Positions 45,854 through 61,432 of a stretch of DNA of 64,000 bases are shown here, one piece after another. Under the pieces are notes generated by a model, which saw only the letters and a list, made by a program, of their open reading frames with translations, was not told the DNA's origin and made no database searches. Source of the stretch: Citrus sinensis (taxonomy: Eukaryota; Streptophyta; Magnoliopsida; Sapindales; Rutaceae); assembly GCF_022201045.2 (NCBI RefSeq), contig NC_068558.1, forward strand, positions 44,419,001 to 44,483,000, read 5' to 3'. Position 1 is the stretch's first letter; each line of letters begins with the position of its first letter. The position numbers were made by a program, and so were the translations under genes.

Positions 45854-46591
45854 TGGGTTCGGTGGGCCCGATTGACAAAGCCCACCGCTAATCTGTTTTT
45901 TTGAAACAAACCTATCTCCATCATATGCGAGGTACCACTTTGAAGTACCAGATTCTCTTCCAGTTCGAGCTTAGATCTTCTTCTCTTATTCTCAACAACT
46001 ACAAGGCCCAACTCAAAATCCTCCTCACCCTCCTTTGTTGGCCCAGTACCAATTACTTCTTTTCCTTTGCTAGTAAGTTGACTCTTGGCTGGCACCAATA
46101 AATTGGATGCCTTGTTAAGCAGCACTGACCTATCCTTCTCACCTCCCTCAGTGCTACGTAAGTTTGCAATTCCTGATTTTATGGGATGCACGGAATCAAT
46201 CGACATATCATCCGCGGATTCCATGCAATTTCCATATTTTCCTTCTCCCATCTCCGGGGGAACCGAACACAACCATTTCTCACCGGAATTCATGTTATTC
46301 CTTCTTGTGGGAGCCTTCATCCATTGCCCATATGGCTTTGTAATGGTGCTTGCATGACAGTCATAAAGAGATGGACATTGTTTCTCAGTGTGGCCAAGCA
46401 ACCCACATATAAAACAAAATACATGAAGATGCTCGTACTTGAAATCTATCCATATCCACTCACTCCCAATTTTCTTCAGCTTCATACGGCGTTTAAGCGG
46501 CTTTCGAACATCAAGAGATACCCTTATCCTCATATAATTCCTCCAAACCCCCATTAAGTTATTTTCATCCGAGGCCTGGAATTCCCCAATA
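45850..46591 (-). pseudogene. LINE ORF1, 5'-truncated
   Basis: The frame enters from the truncated edge (IGEFQASDENN), has a first ATG at 46554 and ends with TGA overlapping the ORF2 ATG. It keeps the last part of the DUF4283 region (MRIRVSLDVRKPLKRRMKLK) and a CX2CX4HX4C knuckle (CFICGLLGHTEKQC) but lacks about 160 N-terminal codons present in the related element. Confidence 0.88.
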
Positions 46592-46609
46592 TAGTCAGGC
46601 TTGTTTGTT

Positions 46610-47597
46610 GATTGCGAGGATAATGGTTCAAACCTTATAAAAGTATTATAGAGGTAATTCTTTCCTTAATTATATTCTTCCCTTGATTATAATGTATAAT
46701 GGAGTGTAGACAACTTTTTCCCTTACAAAATATTAAATATTAGGGAGAGTAAAAATATCAAAAGAAATGTGAGTAGACTAAACGTCTTTCGACTATTAAT
46801 GAGGGTAAAATTTAGTATAAACTAGTGTTTCATAAAATTTAATGTAAATTAATAATTAAGTAGGAGTTTTGGGCGTCTGAAGGTCGAGTTAAGTAAAGAC
46901 TATATATTACCTTCTTTAAGAATATTAGTGAGTCAAATATTAGTGAAGGTAAAAATATCAAACAAAATGTAGATAATGAGAGTAAGATTTAATGTAAACT
47001 AGTGTAAACTAGTGCTTCACAAAAGTTAATGAAACTAGTCACATTAATTGTCTAATTGTAAAAATTAGTAGCAATCTCATATAATATAAATTGTAATATG
47101 AGAAATAATTTTATGTAATTATTAAAAAAAAATACTTGTCTTCAAACTTACCTGAGATGTAATCTCAACAATAATCTCACGTAACTTTTTTAAAAAAAAA
47201 CAACTACTTGTCATCAAAAAGTTTGAATCCACAGCATAACAGATGACGTTTAATATTTTAAATTAATATATATTTAAAGCTTAAAAATAAGGGGAAAAAA
47301 ATTTATGATATGGATCAAATTCTTATTTAATAAAAGTCAGATAATAAGGCCCTCACACTTGATGGACAGTCAGAAACTTGTATGATCCACTATACTACAC
47401 AATGGTACGACCATTAAAAAAAATTAAAATTAAAAAAAAAAAATCATTGTCATGACCAAGTTCACACCATTAACATCACGATCATCAACGAGTTAATTTC
47501 TGACCTTTGCATACTAATAAGCTAAGTGGTTTTTCAGTTCTCACTGCATCGTTCTTGGACTAAGTGAGCAAGATATGACCAATGGTAGGAAAACTAA
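46610..47597. other. intergenic, with a dispersed repeat
   Basis: No gene. The interval 46735-47135 contains a locally duplicated sequence (gtaaaaatatcaaa, tttagtataaactagtg and tttaatgtaaactagtg) and a segment related to 27895-28045. Confidence 0.55.
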
Positions 47598-48642
47598 TCA
47601 TTGACCACGCCACCTCCTCCACCAGGAGGAAGGAGAAGGTCGCTGAGGAGGAGGAGGTGTAAGGAGGTCCAGCATGGTTTCCTTTTCTTTCGGGGTCAAT
47701 GGTACACCTCTAACAAGGTTCAAAGCCATGATGTGTACATTAGTCTTTTGCCTGTGCCTGTTGTAAGCCCATATTCCTGCGGCAGCACCTGCAACGAGAA
47801 GCTGTCCCCCAAAACACCATTACTTATATGTAAAGAGAAATATCACAGCAAGAATTGACCTTTAATTTAAGATGGTTCTACTTCTCTTAAGTTCTACTTC
47901 TCTTATGCCCTGAAACTGACCGGTGATAGCCACAAGGCTGCAGTCTGCAGATCAAACTTCGGGGCATATAGTACTGTCTCCCCAAAATCATCCTCAAGCT
48001 TCTTGTAAACCTCTTTATCAGTTTTCCCAGCTTGAATCTCATCACGAATTAACTGCAGCATTATTGCAAATATAATTGGTACACAGGTTCAAATAATCTA
48101 ACTTGTGAAGTGACATGAATACGGTTAAAACATAAACAAAGGAGAAAAGGCATAGCAATAGACGACATCAAAATGAGCTACCAAATCAAGTTCTAGGCCA
48201 ACTGAGGATTCCCTCGGAACTACGGCATTTATCCTATATTCCAATTGGACAAAATAGTTCCAAGTTCTCGATAATATTTCATGTTGAAAATAAGTTTTTA
48301 TGCATTGTGAAACAAAATCAGTCATAATAAATCTAATAAAATAGTTTGAATTACTGTGGCGACATATTAGAAAACTGAGAATCTTAGGACTACTACATAC
48401 AGAAAGAAACAACTTGCAATATCTGCTTATGAATGTTCCTGAGAACAATGACAGTATCTGCTTGTGAATCAATATTTATCTCAGAGCAAAAGAATTACCT
48501 TTCTGAGGAGAATGGCAATATCTGCTTGTGAATCTTCAATGGATTGACTCCCACAGTCAGTGCACCGGACATTTCGACTGATGTTTCTTGCCCTGGCATC
48601 AGCCATTTGTTTCTTTTTCAACTCATCATCATTACTGGCCAT
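47598..48642 (-). CDS. CCMH: Mitochondrial cytochrome c maturation protein CCMH
   Basis: Three phase-0 exons: 48642-48499, 48052-47921, 47801-47598; 159 residues, the same length as the Arabidopsis protein. The N-terminal domain holds the redox CxxC in VRCTDCGSQSIEDSQADIA. It continues with IRDEIQAGKTDKEVYKKLEDDFGETVLYAPKFDLQTAALW, then one transmembrane segment (LWLSPLLVAGAAAGIWAYN), and a basic tail ending WWRRWRGQ. CCMH acts in the inner mitochondrial membrane, reducing apocytochrome c cysteines before heme attachment. Both cysteines are present. The gene is divergent from RRP4, with 1.4 kb between the start codons. Confidence 0.96.
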
Positions 48643-50049
48643 TGTCAGCGTGTATCACCTCTAGTCTGAAAAACTATCAAAATCCAAACAAAACCAAAAA
48701 CAAAAACATTACAATAGTTACCCGAAACACAAAATACAAAATTCTTATTAAATTTTGGTAGTTCTATATTCACAGAGACATTTTGTCAAACACTTACCAA
48801 ACAAGGCGACTATAAACAGAGTTTGACCACTCCCCGCTTGTGCACTCAATCTATTAACACAATATCCAAACCCGCTTCAAAATTCCAAAATTCCCGGATT
48901 TTCTATTTCTTATGGGTTGATTCAAGTTATTCAATACATAATTTGCCAGTAAAGAAGAATAATAACTTCAAACGTAGGTTACACAAAATTATATATACCA
49001 TAACTTTATATCCATGACTAAATGATTGCATCTTTGATTCTAACCAAAACCAAGATGACTTTTAGTTATAAATGCAACGAAAGAGAGTTGGACTCTCTTC
49101 GGTTTCCCAGAAACTACTAACTTTAAACAACTTAGGTCTCACTTCAGGGACCTCAACTAAGCGAAACAGTTGAAATAGTTTCAGTTGATTAATAAGCTTT
49201 TCATTTCATTGTTACCCGATATCCCAGCTGCCTATCAGATATAGAGCGCGGGAAAAAACAGAACGATGAAGAAGCGATAGTACAAACAAAGACGAGAAAA
49301 AATTAGTGTAATCAGTAGGCACCTGGTACGCTCTACTGAGGCTTCTTTGTTCTTGGAACTTGAATCAGCTTTGATGATGATAGAGGTTTAGTAGGGGTTT
49401 AATAGTTAATACAAACGCTTGGTTCCTCTTCAACTGCCTCACAATTTGATGAAAAATGGTTCAGACAAATTTACAAAATAGATTTTTTTATTTAATTTAT
49501 AAATTAAATTTAAATTCAAAAACATATCTTGTATCCGCCACATTAATCACGTACTTAAATTTATTATTTAGAAATTAATGTGTCATTAATTTACTGATAT
49601 TTACAATAGAAATTTTTAAGTAAATTACATTTTTACCGTTAAAAAATTTAAAATTAATATACTTCTAATTTGATGCTGCCTTTCGCCTCTCACTTCACCT
49701 AAAAATAAAATAAATTAACGTAAATTTTTTTTTTTATTATTCTGACTATCAGTGAATTGATAATGTAATAGGAGAACAAATTCATTTTTTTTCACTTCAT
49801 AGTTCATATGAGAACAAAATTAAATAAAATTTTACATAATAATTACGTATATTATGTTGTACTTTTTACCTAAAAAAAATTTATATTTATATTTTCTAAT
49901 ACGATGTTGCTTTTCGCTCCCTCATTTCCCTCAAAAACAGTTTTTCTCGCTTCCCTCCAACCAAAGTACCGAACAGGCCTTTTAAGTTAGGGTTTAGGGT
50001 TTTATTTCCTCTTCCTAAACTATATTCGTTTATTTTGGTGGTAACCGAA
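48643..50049. promoter_or_regulatory. divergent intergenic region between CCMH and RRP4
   Basis: It must contain both promoters and leaders. A splice-donor-like gtgcctac complement near 49321 suggests a leader intron for CCMH, but I cannot fix the transcription starts. The middle (49450-49900) is AT-rich. No ORF is supported. Confidence 0.45.
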
Positions 50050-52181
50050 ATGAGAAACTTACAGTTATCGTTCAATCAAACGCAAAAGGTGAGACTTGAA
50101 AAAGCTCTCGAAAGGCTTGAGTCTTTATCTTCAAAGTCAAACCCTAACTCCTGCGTCACCGTCGGCGACACCATCCCTGTTTACGAAGATGGCATCCTCA
50201 AGTAATCACGGATTCCGACTGAATCTATTTATTTTCGCTTTATTGTTCTTATTTTTCTAAAATATGGATTTAATTAAATACAGGGGACACGGAACCTCGG
50301 ACCAGAAGGGCGAGCTTGCTGCGACAGTCTGTGGTGTTGTCGAACGCATCAACAAGTTGATCTACGTACGCGCTTTACGCGCCAGGTAATTGGAATTTGC
50401 TAGGTTTTAGTCAGTGTTTTAAATCTTATGCATTTTGTGTTGTTTGGTTCCGAAAAATCGTTGCTTTTGCTTTAGTTCTATTGTTTGTTCATAGATACAA
50501 GCCGGAGACGGGAGACATTGTCATAGGACGTGTCATAGAGGTAAATTCAAATTACTTAATTAACTTCATTATTTGAAAGTTAATTCATATCACATTCTTG
50601 TACTATATCGTCTCTTCTACTTCTTCAATTTTACTAGCTAGAACCTGAACAATGTTCAGGTTGTTCCGAAGAGATGGAAATTGGAAATAAACTTCACACA
50701 AGATGCCATTTTGATGCTTTCTTCAATGAACTTGCCTGATGGAATTCAGGTATCATACTTTTTCTTGAAGGTTGCTCTAGTTACCCTATTGGGTGAAATA
50801 TGCTATAACTGGGAGTATCAAAATAATGATTTTGTTCATAAATATGGCACCATATGAAGCATGGGGCTTGTCTTATATTTTTATGTTTAAGATCTGCCTA
50901 AATGTGGATAGTTTTGTATTGAATTTTCTCTTTTGTTTGCTAGAGGCGGCGAACGGCCGTGGATGAGCTCAATATGCGCAGTATTTTTACAGAAAATGAC
51001 TTAGTCTGTGTAAGTGAATTTCTACTTACTCTTCGTTTCTTGTATGGTGTGCAATGTGCCATCTTAGGGAAAGAACTAGTTACTTATTTGATGTTGCCAA
51101 CTCTGTTCTCTTTTACAGGCTGAAGTTCGTAGTTCACAGGGTGATGGCAGTTTACAACTTCAAGCAAGAAATCAGAAGTATGGCAAGGTGTGTCCTGTTT
51201 GAAAAGTTTTCAGGTGCATCTTCCGCATTTTTTTATCTTTACGCTCACTCTTTTATAAGGAAGAACAATGTAGATGTGAAGGAATGGCCAATACCATCAG
51301 TGCAAGAAAAAAAATATATATATATTAGTAGGTAAATTTAATGTCCAACTAGCAATTTCCTTATTCCTTTTTTGGCTTAGAATTAAGCTGCCAATTTGAC
51401 TATACCTTGAGGAAAGGAAAGTTGTACTTTAAAATTATGCCTTGGCATGGGCAAATCAATATTTGCTTGCAGCTAACAAACTGTTGAGGATGGGAACTTT
51501 AAGAATTCCAAAGAAGACTAGGAGTAACTTAGTGTAGTGATAATAACAATGTTTATGATTCATTTCGTTATGTAGGAAACAGAAAAATTTCATTGTTAAA
51601 CTGTTTCTCTTTTTCACTTTAATACCTAGCATCGTTGCCATCAACATTATTTCATTAACATCAATTTCATGTTATTCATACCTCTAATGTATTATTATTG
51701 ACATGTACCAATATGCCTGCAGCTCGAGAGGGGTCAACTGCTCACAGTTGATCCTTATCTGGTGAAGAGACGGAAACAACATTTTCACCACCTGGAAGAG
51801 TATGGAATTGACTTGATAATTGGATGTAATGGATACATCTGGATTGGTGAGCATGTTGAAGCCAGAGACAAGATGGTGGTGGATCAAGGAAGCAATTCTG
51901 AACAACTGATCGCTAAATGTGATAAAAATTCCATGGATCTTGATGAACAAGATGGAACTTGCACTCCACGAGAAGCGAGACAGAACATTTGCAGAATTGC
52001 AAATGCTATTCGCGTCTTGTCTAGACTAGGCTTCAATATAACAGTAGAAGTGATCCTGGAAACAGTTAACCTGAGCAACTCACTGAATCTTGATATACAC
52101 GACATGCTTGGATCAGAGTTCTATGTTCTGGTTGCAGAGAGTGAAGCTGAAAGGCGAAGCCTGAGCAAAAGGAAGCGATGA
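50050..52181 (+). CDS. RRP4: Exosome complex component RRP4
   Basis: Seven exons: 50050-50201, 50284-50385, 50495-50540, 50660-50749, 50944-51009, 51119-51187, 51723-52181; 327 residues with every junction in frame. The N-terminal domain contains VTVGDTIPVYEDGILKGHGT; the S1 RNA-binding domain covers YKPETGDIVIGRVIEVVPKRW and LPDGIQRRRTAVDELNM; the KH-type domain follows (YGIDLIIGCNGYIWIGEH). RRP4 is one of the three RNA-binding cap subunits of the nuclear and cytoplasmic exosome that degrades and trims RNA 3' ends. The insert after EHVEARDK, rich in Asp and Gln, is probably a loop. All donors are GT. Confidence 0.96.
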
Positions 52182-52922
52182 AATTTCATACAAGTGATTA
52201 GAAAAGTCACGTCTTTTTTATACATTGGGAATTAGGATAACTTTATGCTGCGAAAGGGTGTTATTTAGCTGAAATTCTTGTTCAAAATCGAGGCAATAGT
52301 TTGTTTAGATGTACTAGTTTGTCATGCTTCATTCAGATTAAAAAAAAAAAGGAAGAAAAATGCAACAGTTCGATGGCTTGCGCTATTATCATCATCGTCA
52401 TCATCATCATTATCTTTGTTATTCTGAAATAATTTGCTACTAAAATTGGTCGCAGACCTGAACTTTCTCCTCCCACACATTTGTTGGTAGCGTATGTTTA
52501 TGTATTCCTCTAAACTAATGAAGGTAGAAATTTAGATTGATTTACAATAAAATTGATTTAAATTGATCCTTGTAGATCTTTATAATTTTAAACGTCAGAA
52601 AAATTCTAATGGTAACGTCTTAAACTAAAATTAATTACACATTACATCGAAGCTTGAAATCTGTTGCAAAGTTTCGCGACGGAGGGACTTTTTTTTTTTT
52701 TTCTCCATAACAGCTTATGCTCTCTGAAATTATAAAAGATCGTCAAAACTTGCAATAGTCTAGTAGCAATGTAATCATGTGTTTATAATTCTCAACTCCT
52801 ACAAATTTACAACCCCCATTAGTATATTTTTCTACAAAGATCGACGTCGATCATAATCCTATTGTTTTGCAAGAATAATGTGACGGTAAGCGGTTGTTCC
52901 ACCGTGTGCGGGGCATTAATAA
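52182..52922. other. intergenic between convergent RRP4 and ABP1
   Basis: 3' flanks of both genes. It has a short CAT/ATC repeat near 52390-52410 and no ORF or RNA gene. Confidence 0.6.
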
Positions 52923-55777
<2,855 letters not shown>

Positions 55778-56018
55778 CTTCCGGCTGCCCCTAGCTTTCT
55801 GTTTCAGCCGAACAAAACAAAAATCTTCTTTCGTACTTCTTCGCTAAGGCTGCTGGTTTTAGTAGTGTTTGTTTTTGGTATCCCGGTTTCTTATTTTTAG
55901 CACCTTCTGGTACTTTCTTCCCGATGTCGGATCGGATCTTCCAAATGGGTCCGTAACTGAATTGTATTTATATTTTTTTTCAAAATAAAACAGTTAATAT
56001 CAACATCCAAATAAGTTA
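55778..56018 (-). promoter_or_regulatory. remaining native upstream region of ABP1
   Basis: Only 241 bp separate the ABP1 ATG from the right-hand transposon. This stretch must hold the leader and possibly the core promoter; I cannot place a TATA box with confidence. Confidence 0.4.
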
Positions 56019-57151
56019 GGGAATTTTACAGTAATAACCATTAAAGTTTTGATTTTTTTCATCTTAACCCCTCAAAAATATTTCTATCAACATTAGCCAT
56101 AAAACAACTTTTGAGACCAAAATACCCCTCCTTCATCTCTCCCCCAAAAAACTTGTTTTGTGGCCAAAAAGCTTGATTTTTTTTTTAAAAAAAAAATCTA
56201 ATCTTTTACGGCTTGTTGCATGACTTTAAGATGGAAAATTTGTCAAGTTGTATTCTATCAGCATTATTATTATTAATGCTTTCACCTGCAAATCCATTGA
56301 TATTCATTCCCCCTTCCATAATCTTCGTGCCCAAATTGCTTCTAACTTTTCTCGACTTCGACGCGGGTGAGAGATTGCTTTTCCTTTCACCTTTTTGTTT
56401 TCTTCCGTTTAGCTTCATTATTTAAAAAAAAAAAACCGAAACAGAACAGAAACAAAAGCTTCAGCCCGCGGCCACCGTCCAAGGCTGCCGGCTCTCGTTT
56501 TCCGTCACCGATCCGGACGCAACCACCACTAAACGGATCATAAATCGCCGGCCATCAAACCCCAAGCATCGGACACCGTTGATTAGCCACAGATCGCCGG
56601 AAAAACAACCAAAACAGCCGCGCCAACCGTGCCGTCATTCACCGGTTTCCGCCGCGATTTAGCCAGCACCACCGTAATCAATCCACTCCTCTCCACGAGC
56701 TCAACCTCTTTCGTTATTCCCCACCTCCGATCGACCAACCCATCGCCGGAATCTAAGCATCACCAAACAGTTACAACTTATCTCAAATTTCCGGCCAAAA
56801 CGCCACCGTTTCCGACGAATCACAAACATCATCATGAACAACTTCAAAACTTAGTGCGACAGGGTGCCTGTCGCACCAAGCCTGTCGCACCAAAATTTGG
56901 TGCGACAGGCACCCTGTCACCAGATTCATCCCCTGTCTTGGTGCGACAGGCACCCTGTCACCAGATTCATCCCTCGACTCAGATCAATAAGTTTGAAAAT
57001 AACTCATGCCACGATGCCGATTAGTTTTGGTCTGTAAAGAAGGGTAATTTGGGGAGAAAGACTTGTGTTTGGCTAATGTTGATAGAAAAAAGTTCAGAGG
57101 ATTAGTTACAAAAATAACAAAATATTTATGGTTATTTTCGTAAATTTCCCA
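56019..57151. mobile_element. Non-autonomous Mutator-like element, GC-rich interior (possible Pack-MULE)
   Basis: The inverted ends share about 90 bp: the left is gggaattttacagtaataac and the right, reverse complemented, is gggaaatttacgaaaataac. Further inward both carry tttctatcaacattagcca. Perfect 9-bp duplications aataagtta lie at 56010-56018 and 57152-57160, diagnostic of Mutator elements. The interior (56460-56990) is GC-rich and unlike the ends, and holds repeats of ggtgcgacaggcaccctgtc plus an inverted copy. There is no transposase. A 131-codon open frame in the interior is Pro/Thr-rich and matches no family I know. Confidence 0.87.
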
Positions 57152-57381
57152 ATAAGTTATGTAACACTCATATTTTAACGAAAATTATACTACAGTAATG
57201 ACGGTAGAGTTCGTTTGGTTTAGAGATAAAAAGCTTGTAAGTGGAACCTTTTTTCCTTCAAATTTTATTCTAATGTTATGTTTATTTGGGGTAAATAACA
57301 TGAGTTAAGATGGTTTATTTACATTTAAATTTAGTATTGAACTAAATCCAGATCTTTTTTTTTTTAGGGAAATAAAATTCA

Positions 57382-60300
57382 TTAAGCAGATAACTTAGAA
57401 ATCAACCAAGGGGGTGGAACATGCCTCCACTCCCCCGGAGTTGACAAAGAACCTCCCACCCGAGCAATAAAATGAGCAGCGGAGTTCGCAGATCGCCTAA
57501 CAAAGGAGAAAGTAACATCTCCTATAGATTGAGCTAAAGCTCTACAATCGTTAATAATAAGACCAAAACCATTAGGGCTAAAACTATTAGTAGTCAAAGC
57601 ATTGAAAACTTGCAAGTTGTCCATTTCAACAGTGACAGGAAAAACGGGTAATCCTTTGAGCCAGCTGAGGATCTCTCGCACTCCAATAGCTTCAGCCTCC
57701 CATGCATCAAAACTACCTATAAAGCAATCACTCCTTGCAGCTATGAAAACCCCATCCGAATTACGAATGACAGCCCCATGACTAATCTTGCCACTGGAAG
57801 AGAAGGTTGCCGCATCAACATTGCATTTAAACCACCCCACACTTGGCCTTTGCCAACACACGGTCCCATGAGAATCTGACACAAAAGTGTTATCAAACAG
57901 CTGCAGCTTCCTCACAGAACGCCATTGAAAAAGAACCTGGCCGGCTAGATTAAGAACACTTGACAGCCTCCCATTTTTGTTCTTCCAGACCTTAGAATTC
58001 ATATTCAACCAAAGGCTCCAACAAATCATAGCAGCAAGGTCACAATCACCACTGCTGCAGCGGGCAAAGACTCTCGCCAGCCAATCCCCAAAATACATAC
58101 AACCCCCCTCAAAACCAATTGGAGACAATAACCAACATGATTTAGCAAAAGAACAGTTCAACAAACAATGGACAACAGATTCATCAGCCGCATTACAAAT
58201 GGGACAGGTAGAAGCTAACTCAACTTGACGGGGTCGTAAGTTATCCGCGGTGGGCAGGACATTAACCCCCGCACGCCACATAAAATGCTTAACTTTAGCA
58301 AGGACTTTAAGCTTCCAAATTCGTTGCCATATATTACTAGAAGGAATCTCCGAAAGGTAAACTAACATTTTGTAGCAGCTACGAACAGTAAACAAACCTT
58401 TAGAGTCAGCAGACCAATACCAAACGTCATCATCTCTTTTGCTACTTAGAGGAATTTGGGTGATAAAACCTCGATCTTTCTCATTAAAGATGTCTGTCAG
58501 AGCATCCAAGTCCCAGTTGCGTTGCCCTGGTAACATGAGACTGCTTACTGGAGCATTGATTATAGCATCAGGCAGGGGGGTAGTAACATATCCATGATCC
58601 AGATCTGGAAGCCATGGAGAGCCACCAATCGTGGTTTGAAGACCATTACCGATTTGAATGCGACTGCCCTGGGTAATCACATGATGCGCTGCCATAATAG
58701 ACCGCCAAGCATAGCTAGGATTGCTTCCCACAGTAGCTTTGCCAAATGAGGTCAGCGAGTGGTATCTAGATTTAAGGATGCGCGCCACCAAGCTATCAGG
58801 CTGAGATAAAAGCCTCCACCCTTGTTTTCCATGCATTGCCACGTTAAAGTGGTGCAGCTGCTTAAAACCGATTCCACCATGAGCTTTAGGCTTACATAAC
58901 CTCTCCCACCGCATCCAATTTATCCCTCTACTGTCACTCCGATGATTACCCCACCAAAATGAATTCATCATGCGCTCAAGCTCTCTACAAAGATCCAAAG
59001 GAAGAAGGTATAAGTTCATTGCATAATTCGGCATTGCCTGTGCAACTATTTTCAATAAGATTTCTTTCCCCGCTCTAGATAACAGCTTTTGATTCCAGTT
59101 TTGGAGACGACGCCAAGCCTTGTCACGGATAAATCGAAATGTCTCATTCTTGTTTCGGCCAATAGAAGATGGCAAGCCAAGGTAAGAGCCATGGTTGCTG
59201 GTAGCCGCAACCTTCAGAATGTCGCAAACTTGCTGAGCTGAGGCAGCCCGAACATTAGCACTATAAGAAATCGAAGATTTATTGTAGTTCACCACTTGTC
59301 CCGAAGCTGCCCCATAACTGGCCAATGATTGTTTGATGATCCTAGCCTCTTGTTCATTTGCGTGAAAAAAAAAAGAAGCAGTCATCCGCAAAAAAGAGAT
59401 GAGTCACAATCGGAGCTCCCCTAGCTACCCTAACTCCATGCATCAAGCCTGCCCTCTCTTGCTTGCGAAGTAAAGAACTCAACCCCTCCGCACAAATGAT
59501 GAACATATACAGAGACAGGGGATCTCCCTGCCGCAGCCCTCTGCTAGGAGCAATTGGGCCCACTTCCTTATTATCCTGGATAACCTTGTAAGTGACGGTA
59601 GAAACACACAATAAGATTAGCTCAACCCATCTCGCAGCGAATCCCAACTTCAACATCATAGCTTTTAAAAAACCCCATTCAATCCTATCGTACGCCTTGG
59701 ACATGTCAATCTTTAAGGCTACAATCCCTGTCTTCCCTTGCCGCTTTCGCTTTAAATAATACATAATTTCTGCCGATATTAGGATGTTATCAGTGATGGC
59801 CCTCCCAGGGACAAAAGCACTTTGATTCTCAGAGATAATCAAGCTGAGGACAGCCTTCATACGATTAGCTAACATCTTGGCCACAATCTTGTAAAGAACA
59901 TTACATAATGCTATTGGCCGTAAGTCAGCTAAATACTCAGGTTTAGACTTTTTTGGAATTAACACTATGGCAGTAGCATTTAACTCATCAGGGAATTCAC
60001 AATTATCAATGAAATTTAAACAAGCAGCAGTAACATCACCTCCAACAATATGCCAAAATTTCTGAAAGAATACAGGGTTCATTCCGTCCGGCCCGGGCGA
60101 TTTGTCTGGATGCATGCTAAAGAGCGCATCACGAACATCAATAGCTGTGAAAGGCTCCAGTAACTCCTGATTCTGTGCAGCAGTAATCTTAGTTGCAACA
60201 CATGAAATAATATATGCACTAGTACTTCCTTCCGAGTGAAATAATTTTGAGAAATACTCTCCTATTAAAGAGTTCACCTCTGCCGGATTTGAGCACCACT

Positions 60301-61432
60301 GGCCAGCGCTATTCCGTAATCTCCCAATCATGTTTTGTCGCTTCCTCTTAGAGGCAGTAGAGTGGAAATACCGGGAATTCATGTCCCCTTCCTTCAACCA
60401 CAGCGACTTCGACCTTTATTTCCAAAACACCTCATGGTTGTGCAATAACTCATTGTAACACTTCCTTGATTCCACAAATTCGGCCACACTCGTTTGATCT
60501 CGACAGCCCCTAAGAGACCCCATTTTCTACTTGCAGGAAGCCAACCGATTGAAAAAATCACAGGCAAGATGACCTCCCCAACACATGAGAGCAGATCCAC
60601 AAAACAGAAGCTTAGATTGAATAGGACAACCACCTGAAAGCTCCCAACTCTTTGTAACCACCTCCATACAATTTGGCTCACTAAGCCAAACATTCTCAAA
60701 CCTGAACCTCTTAATCCTAGAAAATTAATGGTGTGAGGAAGGGTCCAGAAAAATTGGCAGGTGATCTGAACACATAACTTCCAGACTCACTACACTAGCT
60801 TTCGAAAAAAGGGAGAGCCAAGTGCTGGAAACCAGAGCTCTATTTAATCTCTCCTCCACCCAGTCAACCGTACCCCGAGACCTCTCACAAGTGTACTGAT
60901 AGCCTTCCATGCCTAAGTCAACCAAACCAGAATCTGAGACAGCCGCGCGAAAGCCTTGAAGCTTCCAATTTGGGTGCTGACATCTGCCACGCTTCTCACT
61001 ATTATGCAGGAGATCATTGAAGTCTCCAATGCACACCCACGGTAAAGAAGAAATGGATGATAAAGAGCGAAGAAGCTCCCATGAATCTCGCCTCTTACTC
61101 GTCTCAGGGAAGCCGTAGAACCTCGTACACCGCCACGTTCTAGAGTTTGCATTTTCTACTTGGACGTCAATGAAGTTACGCCCAAATTTCATAAGCCTAA
61201 CATTGTGAGAAGAATTCCAGTAAAGGGCGAGCCCACCACTTCGGCCCACTTTATCCACAGTAAACAAATTATTAAAGCCCAACTTAAACTTCAAGATCTC
61301 TAATTTTTCTCTACTACATAAAGTTTCCATTAGAAATATAAAATCCGGTTTTTTACTTCTGACCAAGTCCAACAAAACCTGCACTGTCCGTGGGTGGCCC
61401 AGCCCACGGCAGTTCCAACTTAAGCAACTCAT
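57382..61432 (-). pseudogene. LINE ORF2 broken by three stops and one frameshift
   Basis: It starts MSCLSWNCRGLGHPRTVQ at 61432, overlapping the ORF1 stop as ATGA. The frame is stopped at 60725 (TAA), near 60531 (TAG) and near 60417 (TAA). A frameshift lies in the A10 run near 59365-59375, within the reverse transcriptase just after FADD (FADDCFFFF). Downstream, zf-RVT (CPICNAADESVVHCLLNC) and RNase H (KCNVDAATFSSS, EAEAIGVREI, VEMDNLQ) are readable. The endonuclease, with GDFND and SDHLPIF, is at the 5' part. Not able to give a full protein. Confidence 0.92.

Larger units (their letters stand above)
41765..46591 (-). mobile_element. 5'-truncated L1-type LINE with 18-bp target duplication
   Basis: Minus-strand element. 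It starts inside ORF1 at 46591 and ends in a poly(A) tail, read as poly-T at 41763-41777. Identical tagtcaggcttgtttgtt flanks it at 41747-41764 and 46592-46609; the last bases of the left copy merge with the tail. About 160 codons of ORF1 and the leader are missing compared with the related LINE at 57358-62852, as expected when reverse transcription stops early. ORF2 is full length but has two stop codons. Confidence 0.92.

Noticed and set aside
46610..46645. ggttcaaacc beside the second LINE as a tRNA or SINE B box
   Set aside because: No A box at the right distance and no tRNA fold that I can trace.
56629..57024. 131-residue frame inside the Mutator-like element
   Set aside because: Does not resemble a transposase or any known family; includes non-coding direct repeats. 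Left as interior sequence.
60394..60699. 101-residue minus-strand frame inside the third LINE
   Set aside because: It is in a different frame from ORF2; the true ORF2 frame with stops explains this stretch.
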